DNA of 16,789 bases from Capniomyces stellatus (lineage: Eukaryota; Kickxellomycota; Harpellomycetes; Harpellales; Legeriomycetaceae), in assembly GCA_001661515.1 (NCBI GenBank), contig LUVW01000037.1, positions 1-16,789 on the forward strand, written 5' to 3'. Positions 8,416 to 15,970 of the stretch are shown piece after piece. The notes beneath the pieces are model-generated. The model ran no database searches. It was not told the DNA's origin and saw only the letters and a program-made list of their open reading frames with translations. The position numbers and the translations under genes were made by a program. Positions within the stretch are counted from its first letter, which is position 1. Each line of letters opens with the position of its first letter.

Positions 8416-9898
8416 CCACATAAAGAGTCGATACATGCAAGAAATTCATAAGTATAAGTTATACGTGTAAAGTTGGTATATTTGTGACAACTTGATGGTC
8501 TGAAAAAATATGTTATTGCTACATTTTACAATCAAACTTAGCTTTAGGTGGTTATATTGTCATGCTAAGTATAACGCCAATACGTCACTAGCTTGGTCAA
8601 AAAGACGCTAAAGGAAGCATAAATTAATATTTCTTTTAAAATTAAAGTTTACATTGCGTTAGAATAAAAGCGTTAGTAAAATTTTGTGCTGTGTAATGTT
8701 ATTAGTTTGAAAACCAATATTTGTGATCGGTAGTATATTTTAGTAATAAAAAGTAGCACCAGACTTTGCAAGGTTTCTATAAATAGACACTTTTGAGATT
8801 TGATGACTCTCAAGTACGAGTCTACAGTGTTTGTGTTCAAGATTTATTATTTGTGTTTACAATATTGGTTATTTTGTTTGAAACTGATTTTGAGGTTTAA
8901 TGATGTGGATTTTTGCAGGTTGAATTACTTGTTCGTTTCAATAAAGAAAAAAGTTAGCTCGTAAGTTAAAAGTTAGTTCATAAGGTAAAAACTAAGTTTA
9001 TAAAATAAAAAGGTGGACAATTTAAAACTGTACTGTGCGAGGTAATAATACATATATTCAAATGATATGGCTAGGTATTTTAATAAGGCGGCATGATAAA
9101 GGCTAGGTGAAGGGAGGACGAAAAACGGATAAAAAAGTTGATAGATTTTTTTTTTTTTAAAAAAAGATGAAAAGTCCAATGTTCAAAGGATTCAGCCATT
9201 TACAGCCAAATCAGCCAAGGAAAAATCAGCCAAGGAAAAAGCAGCTGAAGAAAAAGCTAGAGCAAGTCAAAGATATTTTGGTAGTAGTATTAAGTGCCAT
9301 CAAACATCTTGAGCGTAGTGAGGTTACGGCGGGATTGAGGACTATGTATGTATTTACTTTTCAAGGCGTGGCTAAGGGCAGTGATGTTGATTAAACCAGC
9401 ATGGTTACATATATATTGTAAAGCAGTATGTTGTTGCGTATAAAGATAAGGTGTTAAAAAGCGATATACAAAAAGTTGAGCTAATTAAGGTAAAATAGCA
9501 AATTCAGTCTTAAAGCGGCTTTAGGCGGGGAGGGAAAAAGATAAAAAAGGAATTTAAGTAGACATTTAATACCAAAAGAATGTAAAGGAGGGGAAGAAAA
9601 AAACAGAGAATTGTAATGTGATTGGCTTAATTTGATTGAATTGAATTGAGTTGCGGAAAAAATGGTAAGGCTGATATGAATCAAAACGTGGTAGGATAAA
9701 GCTTTTCAAAATGTGTGGTAATTAAGAAAAAAGAAAAAAAAAAGTAAAAAAAAAAAAAGAAACAATGGTTTAGGATAAAGAAATACGAAGAGCTTGGTGA
9801 TATAGAAAAACGCACTTTTAAGCAGAGGTTGGATTGAGACCAAGATTAAAGGTTTGAAAAAATAAAGTAAGGGATTGGTAATTCGATCAGGTAAATAG
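8416..9898. other. Upstream region of the CysRS gene, increasingly purine-rich on the plus strand
   Basis: No confident gene. From about 8850 the plus strand becomes G-rich and C-poor (line 9061-9120: 21 G against 5 C), matching the skew inside the CysRS gene. This suggests that the transcript or an upstream exon may begin around there. The region contains a 19-bp tandem repeat (8952-9009), a T12/A-run junction at about 9147-9165, a short Lys/Glu/Ala-coding repeat (9199-9260) and a long purine tract (9725-9762). ATG 9167 opens a 75-codon frame, and an overlapping frame reads a KSAKEKSAKEKAAEEKA helix-like segment. I cannot tell which, if either, is translated. Confidence 0.5.
8952..9009. repeat. 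Three-copy 19-20 bp tandem repeat
   Basis: Units at 8952-8970, 8971-8989 and 8990-9009 are related to AGTTAGNTCRTAAGNTAAA and are increasingly diverged to the right. It is non-coding as far as can be seen. Confidence 0.65.
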
Positions 9899-12457
9899 AT
9901 GAATATACTTGAGAGGGGTATTTTAAAAAGAGGAAAAACGATCATACAAAAAGCAGAAAAAAGATTAATCGAAAGAGGGTCAAAGATCGAATTCACAGGG
10001 CCAAAATTAGTGAGAGGCTATAGGATAGAACCAAGCAAGTTTAAAAAGGAGCTAGCGAACAAAAAAAAGACAGAGGCGGGCATCAGCATAAAGAGTAACA
10101 GAGGGATAATGACATCGACAGCAGTAAATGCGGGAGTAAGTAGAGAGGGATACTGGAGAGAGCCAGTGGTGGTGAAGGAGGAAGCCAAGTTGAGGGTGTA
10201 CAACAGCTTAACAAAGAAGAAGGAGGTGTTTGTGGCACAGAATGGAAAGCAGGTGACATGGTATGGCTGTGGGCCAACGGTGTATGATGCGTCGCATTTG
10301 GGACATGGAAGAAATTACATTACGACGGATATACTGCGTAGAATAATGGCAGAGTATTTTGGGTATGAGGTGTATATGGTGATGAACATAACGGATATTG
10401 ATGACAAGATTATAATCAGAGGGAGACAGAAGCACTTGTTTGAGAGGTACTTGAGCAAGGTGGAGAAGTTGGAGGGGAAGCTGGTTGCGGAGATGAAGGA
10501 GATGTTGGTAGAGTTTATTGGGGACAAGTTTGAGGAGGTTAAGGGAAAGAGCTGGTTGAGGGAGGATAATATTGAGGGGATTAAGAAGGAGCTAGGGGAA
10601 CTGAAGGAGATAAAAAACAAGGAGATGGAGGGGATTTTGGGCAAGTTTGGAATGAATATGGGGATAGTGGAGAAAGGGATATGGGCAATGGAAGGAGCAG
10701 AAAAGAAGATGTTGGAGGGGGATGTGAGCAAAGAGTCAGGCAGAGAGCTGGTTAGCATGATGTACGAGATAGTAGGGGAGAGCGCAGACAAAAAGCACGG
10801 AAGCACGGTGACAGATCCAGGGGTGTTTAGGGATCTGACAGAGTACTGGGAGGCGGATTTTATGGCGGACATGTCGAGCTTGAATGTTTTGAAGCCAGAT
10901 GTGCTGACACGGGTGACAGAGTTTATTCCGGAGATTGAGGAGTTTGTAGCAAAGATAATTGAGAATGGGTACGCGTACGAGTCTGGGGGATCGGTGTACT
11001 TTTCAGTAGACGACTTTGACGGAAAAGACGGACACGTGTATGCAAAGTTGGAGCCAAAGAGCAAGGGTAACAGCGGACTGATAAACGAGGGCGAGGGTAG
11101 TTTGGGGACGCAGCTGGTGGGCAAGAGAAACAAGGCAGATTTTGCGCTGTGGAAGGCATCGAAGGAAGGAGAGCCAGCGTGGGAGAGCAGGTGGGGGCTG
11201 GGAAGACCGGGGTGGCACATTGAGTGTAGCGTGATGGCAAGTTTTGTGTTGGGCAAAGAAATCGATATTCACTCGGGGGGAATTGATTTGGCGTTCCCAC
11301 ACCACGACAACGAGCTGGCACAGTCGGAGGCACACTTTGGCAACGACCAGTGGATCAACTACTTTATGCACATTGGCCACCTGCACATCGAAGGTGCCAA
11401 GATGTCCAAATCGCTAAAGAACTTTATCACAATCAAGCAGGCCCTTGAAAAGTACACAAGCCGGCAGCTGAGAATATGTTTCTTGAACCAGCGGTGGGAC
11501 GCTCCAAGCGACTTTAAGGACTCGGCAATGGTTGAGTCAGTCAACATTGAACAGAACATCAACAACTTCTTTACCAACGTCGGTGCTCTGCTGAGGAAAC
11601 ATAGGCTAGACCCTGCTATTTTCAACAGGATGAGGTCCTTTAACCAGCCTGAAATCAGTTTGGTTGCTGAGCTGACCGACTCGCAAACCAAAACCCATTT
11701 GGCGCTTTGTGACTCCTTTGACACCCCAACCGTTCTGAAGATCATTATGAACCTCATCAACAAGTCCAACATCTACATGAACTCCAAGTCCTTTACTCCC
11801 GACCCTCAGCCAATCAAAATGATCGCCAAGTACATCACCCGCATTGTTCGTGTGTTTGGCCTAACAAACGAAACCAACGAGATTGGCTGGGACTTTACCG
11901 CTAACAACCCCAGCGCTGCCAACTCTGAAGACACTTCCGCCATCAACAACGAGTCAGTTGTGATGCCCTACCTATCCAAGATCTCAAACTTCCGCGACAG
12001 CATTAGGCTGATAGCCAAGGGCAACCCGCAAAACATGGCAAAGGAGCTGCTCGTGCTGTGCGATAACTTCAGAGACAAGGAAATGATTCCACACGGCGTC
12101 ATTTTCGACGACCAGGAATCCGGCCCCGCAATGATCAAACTGGTCGACCCCAAGGTCCTGGAAAGGCAAAACGAAATCAACAGGCAGTTGGAGGCTGAAA
12201 AGGCTGCCAAGAAGCTCGCCACGCTGCTTGAGAACAAAAGAAAGGCCGAGCTGAAACTTCTTGCTGGAAAGCTGAAGCCAAGCGAACTCTTTACAACCGG
12301 CGAAAGGAAGGCCGAGTTTTCCTCCTTTGACCAGTCCGGACTCCCGCTCACCGATGCCGAGGGCAATGAGATTAACAAGTCTAGGAAAAAGAAGCTGATG
12401 AAGGAGTATCTTGCCCAGGAAAAACTGCACAACGATTATCTAAAATCTTTGCAATGA
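9899..12457 (+). CDS. Cysteinyl-tRNA synthetase, cytosolic type with N-terminal extension
   Basis: This class I aminoacyl-tRNA synthetase charges tRNA-Cys with cysteine. Landmarks: YNSLTKKKEVF (101-111); zinc ligand Cys124 in WYGCGPTVYD; the HIGH signature as HLGH (133-136); MNITDIDDK (162-170); GRPGWHIECSVM (435-446) with Cys443; GGIDLAFPHHDNELAQ (460-475) with His and Glu zinc ligands; KMSKS (501-505). The anticodon-binding helical domain follows, then the eukaryotic basic tail with KPSELF and GLPLTDAEGNEINKS (about 793-828). At 852 residues it is longer than most fungal versions. The excess is 70 basic residues (13 Lys, 7 Arg, no Asp) before Met71 (10109), where homology would normally begin. 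ATG 9899 is directly preceded by an in-frame TAG. Either ATG could be used: Met71 for the cytosol and Met1 for a mitochondrial form. No intron is needed. Confidence 0.96.
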   Translation: MNILERGILKRGKTIIQKAEKRLIERGSKIEFTGPKLVRGYRIEPSKFKKELANKKKTEAGISIKSNRGIMTSTAVNAGVSREGYWREPVVVKEEAKLRVYNSLTKKKEVFVAQNGKQVTWYGCGPTVYDASHLGHGRNYITTDILRRIMAEYFGYEVYMVMNITDIDDKIIIRGRQKHLFERYLSKVEKLEGKLVAEMKEMLVEFIGDKFEEVKGKSWLREDNIEGIKKELGELKEIKNKEMEGILGKFGMNMGIVEKGIWAMEGAEKKMLEGDVSKESGRELVSMMYEIVGESADKKHGSTVTDPGVFRDLTEYWEADFMADMSSLNVLKPDVLTRVTEFIPEIEEFVAKIIENGYAYESGGSVYFSVDDFDGKDGHVYAKLEPKSKGNSGLINEGEGSLGTQLVGKRNKADFALWKASKEGEPAWESRWGLGRPGWHIECSVMASFVLGKEIDIHSGGIDLAFPHHDNELAQSEAHFGNDQWINYFMHIGHLHIEGAKMSKSLKNFITIKQALEKYTSRQLRICFLNQRWDAPSDFKDSAMVESVNIEQNINNFFTNVGALLRKHRLDPAIFNRMRSFNQPEISLVAELTDSQTKTHLALCDSFDTPTVLKIIMNLINKSNIYMNSKSFTPDPQPIKMIAKYITRIVRVFGLTNETNEIGWDFTANNPSAANSEDTSAINNESVVMPYLSKISNFRDSIRLIAKGNPQNMAKELLVLCDNFRDKEMIPHGVIFDDQESGPAMIKLVDPKVLERQNEINRQLEAEKAAKKLATLLENKRKAELKLLAGKLKPSELFTTGERKAEFSSFDQSGLPLTDAEGNEINKSRKKKLMKEYLAQEKLHNDYLKSLQ
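10109..10111 (+). other. Alternative downstream start codon (Met71) of CysRS
   Basis: From this ATG the protein begins MTSTAVNAGVSREGYWREP, about 30 residues before the conserved YNSLT segment, which is the usual distance for cytosolic eukaryotic CysRS. The 70 codons before it are in frame, strongly basic and without Asp, as in a mitochondrial presequence, although they contain 7 Glu. Yeast CRS1 is known to yield mitochondrial and cytosolic forms from alternative transcript starts. The same arrangement here is inference. Confidence 0.5.
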
Positions 12458-12601
12458 TTTTTGGCTTTCATTTTACTTATTCTCGAATCAATAATAATCC
12501 TGGTTTTATCCTTGTCTTTATTTTTCAAATCTAATTAATAGTAATATTTACCCGCTAATACAAAAAAAAAAAACAGGCTTCCTTCTGTATATTGGAGGTT
12601 A
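12458..12601. terminator. Shared 3' region between convergent genes
   Basis: This 144-bp spacer separates the CysRS stop codon from the stop codon of the minus-strand gene. It is AT-rich, with AATAATA and TTAATTAATAG stretches and an A12 run, compatible with fungal cleavage and polyadenylation signals for both directions. No defined terminator motif can be proven from sequence alone. Confidence 0.4.
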
Positions 12602-13906
12602 TTAAAGTTGTATGTAGTGTTGTTGCTGTTGGTGGTGCTTTTTGTGGTGTCTGGCTACAGCCTGCGATGCCAGACCTGACACCAGTTTTATTCGGTTGTT
12701 TTTCGTGATTTTCACCTTTTCCCCATCACAAACCATGTACTTTGCGTTGTCACCAGAAACCACTTTTGCGCGTTTAAACCCATCGCTCAACAGACTTCTT
12801 GTGTGAACTTTGTTGGTGTTTGGCTTCGATACCCGCCAGTTAGGATCCCCCATATCAAGCATGTCAAATGGCTCAACCGTTGTCAATATCGGCTTGTTGA
12901 GACATATCCCAATATCAAAATTTGACCGTGTTTTCTTAAGCTGAACCAAACTTATTATTTCATTGCTACCCCCAAGTTTGTTTGGCACTGACGCCATGCT
13001 GTAGCTTTTCCTGAGCTGCGAGTAGTTGAGGATGTTTAGAAAGTTTATTGCTTTACTGCCGCTATCAATGTCAACACTATTGTTATTGTCGTCATTATCA
13101 TTACTATTGCCGCTACTGCTACTGCTATTTACAGCCTTCAAGCTACCATTGCTACTTGCAATGCTGCTACTGTTACTGCTACCTATGTTCATGTTCATGT
13201 TTATGCTCCCTCCAAAGTGTACTGTCTTTTGCTTTGCCGATGGCCAGATTTCATCAAGAATATCATCAATGCTATCAACCTCATTCAATCCATACACATT
13301 GCTACCACAGCTACCACCACTGATGCTGTTTCTACCCCCGTCAACCCGTTGTTTGTTTCCTCTTTCAGTACTGTTTAGCACGTATCTATGTTCACCCAAC
13401 ATTACTTCCTTCCCAACTACACCCATGCTTTTGTTGCGGTTCGTGTCTCTTCCAGCCTCTCTTTTACCGCTTTCTATTTTTTGCTCCATGCTCTTGCCAT
13501 TTCCCCCCTTTTTCATTATCATTTCTCCCATTTTATCGGTCTCAAACAACTCAACACCACCACCGCTATTTCTGACTACGTTAGTCACTGTCCCGTTGTG
13601 ATCCAATCCCGTCATTACATCACCATACAAAAAATTTGCTAGTGTATATCTTGGGATTTCTGGAATCGCGAATTTTTTGGTTCTGTACGATTCCTTGTAC
13701 TCAACACCCCTAGACTCCTAATTTATACATGTTTAGGTTTACAGTTAGACTTACGTTTGCCCAATTTACAACATCTCGAACACCTTAACATGTCGCACAC
13801 AGCTTACCTCCAGTCCCTGTGTTGTTTTTGGCTTGTTGAGCAGTATCCCGTTGTTATACCCTTGTTTTGGGTAAACCATACTGTTCATCTGGTAGTTTTT
13901 TATCAT
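12602..13906 (-). CDS. Ser/Asn-rich protein of unknown function, probably two exons
   Basis: The uninterrupted frame from its first ATG is 12602-13615 (337 residues), but it stays open upstream to 13717 without an ATG. I propose exon 1 at 13906-13808 (33 codons, start ATG 13906, with alternative in-frame ATGs at 13888 and 13879) and exon 2 at 13717-12602, joined in phase 0 to give 404 residues. The added part includes ILLNKPKTTQGLE and FAIPEIPRYTLANFLYG, which look like constrained, non-repetitive sequence. The middle has an acidic VDSIDDILDEIWP segment and a Ser/Asn/Asp run (about residues 210-255). Conserved-looking blocks GICLNKPILTTVEPFDMLD and DPNWRVSKP come next, then a basic C-terminus ending in His/Gln-rich sequence. 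No signal peptide, membrane segment or enzyme motif is visible. I do not recognise the family; a nuclear regulatory protein is only a guess. That a gene is present is well supported; the exact 5' end is less sure. Confidence 0.72.
13718..13807 (-). other. Proposed spliceosomal intron, 90 nt
   Basis: On the minus strand it begins GTAAGC, ends AAATTAG, and contains CTAAC (plus-strand 13744-13748) about 27 nt before the acceptor. The reading frame is phase 0 on both sides. Retaining it would introduce stops (TAA within, and TAG at 13718-13720). A second GTAAGT inside the interval at about 13754 would not join in frame with the same acceptor. Confidence 0.55.
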
Positions 13907-13939
13907 TTTTATTATTATTATTATCTCGATTTGCAACTG

Positions 13940-13965
13940 AACTGTATATATATATATATACAGTT
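13940..13965. promoter_or_regulatory. 26-bp perfect palindrome with a TATA core, likely promoter of the minus-strand gene
   Basis: AACTG(TA)nCAGTT forms a perfect dyad across 26 bp and lies 34-59 bp upstream of the proposed start at 13906. The TA core could serve as a TATA element, and the dyad could extrude as a cruciform. Function is inferred from position. Confidence 0.45.
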
Positions 13966-14945
13966 TTTTTTTCTTGTTTAGGCAAAGTAGTTTCCGTTTG
14001 ATTGCTTTTCTTTTCGTTGATTATAATGTTTAGGTTTATTTTGCAAGTATACTTATTGTGTTGTGTTATACTGTATTATATGGTTTGATATACTATTGTG
14101 TGGTGTTAAAAGTAACGTTGAGGCTATTTATTGAGTATAGAGTTGGAAAAGGCCAGATGTTCATACAAGTACAATATTTTTTTTAATTAGATGTGATATT
14201 ATATATCGGTGGTTTTAACAAGAGTATGGTTTATATATAAATATGTGCTAGTATTGATGGAGGAGATCTAATCAAGTATTTATAGGCGCGCTTGAAAATA
14301 AACCATGACTTATATATCAGCACAAAAGCCGTAGTCGAGTTTGATATGTTAAATCTAAAACCTTTTGCTCAGGAACAAACCATTATAAACACACTTGGAG
14401 TGTGAACTTTGTAATGTTTGGCAGAAGAAAAAAAAAAGGAGTTTTAAAGTATTGCTAATAATAAGACTATTCTCGGCAACAAAGTATGAAGTGGATGGGG
14501 ATGGGGTTAGAATTTAAGTTTTACTGCTAAACTAAAGTCTTGATTGAGAATGGAATATGAATAATCATCATTTATACACATCAATGAATATGGAACAGAG
14601 TTATTTTTGATTTTAAAAGTATTTTGGTAATCACTATACCATCAGCCATGTTTTAAGATTTATAATTAGCTTCAAGAATTTGGTGGATAATAGGCTGTGC
14701 CCTCCTATGACCATGTCCTGAACACACCAACCGGCTCTATAAGCCAGTCACACAAGCAAAATGCACCTTTATTGTTTGATTTACTAGTTTTCAATCTTAC
14801 ATCACAAGACACTATTAGATTTTGCATTCCGAAAGAATCCTAATCTTTTCATCTCTACCTACTCGCTGCGTGTACCATAGAAGCAAACTGTTTAGCTCAG
14901 ATCAGCCAGTTCTTTCTACTTTTTTAGTTCAGGCGTCTTGTTCTT
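13966..14945. other. AT-rich intergenic region
   Basis: Almost 1 kb with no supported gene. It shows TA-rich stretches, several TTTATATA-type sequences and an A-run at about 14427-14438. A minus-strand frame near 14700-14820 is open for about 38 codons but has no ATG. I see nothing else to annotate. Confidence 0.55.
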
Positions 14946-15442
14946 ATGGCTACAGCACAACAACAACAACAAAAAAAAAGCGGCTCTGGGGTTTATGGCA
15001 ACAGAGAAAAAGTCTCAGAAGTTGACAATAACACAACTAACACGGGTACAGCGGGTTCGGAAAATCTGTAGACTTTCTGTGCGTTTATACTTTATTACCC
15101 TTACTATCAACGCAGTTCTCCCACAACCAATACGCTTTAAACGTGTATATACGCTGCATTACATTACTAAACGATGCTATTAAGTGCAATGCTTGCTATC
15201 ACGCCAGGAAACGACTGCAGCTTTTGCTGGTTCAAAGGCAATGGCACTAAACCGGGTATGTCACAAGCCAACCGCCAAGTTGAAGCCGACGTATACTCGC
15301 TTTTCATATTTTGAAATAGCAAGTGTCTTGTGCCAACAAAAAGAAAAACAAGAATAACACACTGTTTGTTGTTGTAGCAAGAGTTGAGGCAAATAATAGT
15401 CTAGGAGTCAAGCCTGTTGCATCTATAAAGCGAATAGACTGA
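14946..15442 (+). CDS. Candidate three-exon gene, 70 residues
   Basis: Proposed exons are 14946-15045, 15208-15255 and 15378-15442. ATG 14946 opens MATAQQQQQKKSGSGVYGN, a typical polar N-terminus, which would hit a TAG after 41 codons if unspliced. Intron 1 (162 nt) starts GTACAG, has TACTAAAC at about 15163-15170 and ends GCCAG. Intron 2 (122 nt) starts with a perfect yeast-type GTATGT and ends TTGTTGTAG. Both junctions are phase 1 and the joined length is exactly 71 codons including TGA. Exon 2 carries a C-x-x-C pair (NDCSFCWF) and exon 3 ends SIKRID. Local composition is less AT-rich than its flanks. I do not recognise a family. The GTACAG donor is unusual, and the model was assembled by searching for compatible sites, so chance is possible. 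Confidence 0.3.
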
Positions 15443-15823
15443 AACAGGAAATTATGTGTAGAATCTAAAACAAAATCCAATTTTATATTGAAAAAGATAA
15501 TGAATCGAAATTATGAGTGGGAATAATGAACCTTTATTTGTTTATAATTAGAATTATCATGGAGTAAGAAAATGTCCGCATTTCAATTAAAAAAAAGAAG
15601 AAAATGTCCGCATTTTTCATGTTTAGACCAAACAACCCATAGTGTCAGGTTAGAGTGAGAAGAAAAAATAATTATTAAAAAAGCAACAATGTAAATGGGG
15701 TAAAATAACCAGTTTCGTTTCAAAAAAAAAAAAAAAACAAACTATTCCAACTTACCACAGCTTTTATAATCACTTGAAGTCTAATTTTACTTGAAAAACG
15801 AGTTGATATTAGCCTTTGAAGAC
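15443..15823. other. AT-rich spacer with a short direct repeat
   Basis: No gene was seen. It contains an 18-bp perfect direct repeat (15566-15583 and 15598-15615), an A-run at 15721-15736, and a possible acceptor context (GTCTAAT then ATATTAG at about 15779-15811) just before the next ORF. Confidence 0.55.
15566..15615. repeat. 18-bp perfect direct repeat with 14-bp spacer
   Basis: AAGAAAATGTCCGCATTT occurs at 15566-15583 and again at 15598-15615. The pattern fits a small local duplication, a target-site-like footprint or slippage over the A-rich spacer. Confidence 0.85.
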
Positions 15824-15970
15824 ATGTTGCCTGATTTTAAATCTATTTACACCTCATTCAGGACACCCGAAGAGGAAACGGAAATCAACAGGCAAGCTAA
15901 AACGCGACTACTAGCTTTTGCCGCAATAGCAATAACGATGATTTGCATCTCAAAGTACCAAAGCCACTAA
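15824..15970 (+). CDS. Small C-terminally anchored membrane protein, Tom5-like layout
   Basis: This 48-codon ORF has an acidic segment (TPEEETE), a basic stretch (NRQAKTR) and a C-terminal hydrophobic helix of about 16 residues (LLAFAAIAITMICIS), then a short polar tail KYQSH. That order and size match small tail-anchored proteins such as the mitochondrial outer-membrane translocase subunit Tom5. Sequence alone does not prove the family, and the usual helix Pro is absent. The ORF is richer in G+C than its flanks. The frame is open upstream to 15785, and an ATATTAG lies at 15805-15811, so the ATG might be preceded by a small first exon. Alternatives are another small mitochondrial membrane subunit or a chance ORF. 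Confidence 0.42.
   Translation: MLPDFKSIYTSFRTPEEETEINRQAKTRLLAFAAIAITMICISKYQSH

Noticed and set aside
9167..9394. 75-codon ORF upstream of CysRS
   Set aside because: Starts after poly-T/A and runs through a short tandem repeat; two frames look equally plausible, so neither is supported as a gene.
9706..9996. 96-codon Phe/Leu-rich minus-strand ORF
   Set aside because: Produced by the poly-purine tract on the plus strand; reads as Phe and Leu runs only.
10315..11256. 313-codon ORF antisense to CysRS
   Set aside because: Low-complexity Ser/Pro/Leu/Ile translation explained by the purine-rich codon usage of the CysRS strand, which leaves few stop codons on the complement.
11968..12432. Two overlapping antisense ORFs of about 150 codons at the CysRS 3' end
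   Set aside because: Complement of the charged C-terminal tail; Ser/Leu/Phe-rich with no motif.
13026..13601. 191-codon hydrophobic ORF antisense to the Ser/Asn-rich gene
   Set aside because: Long Leu runs are the complement of Ser/Asn codon repeats; apparent membrane segments are artefacts.
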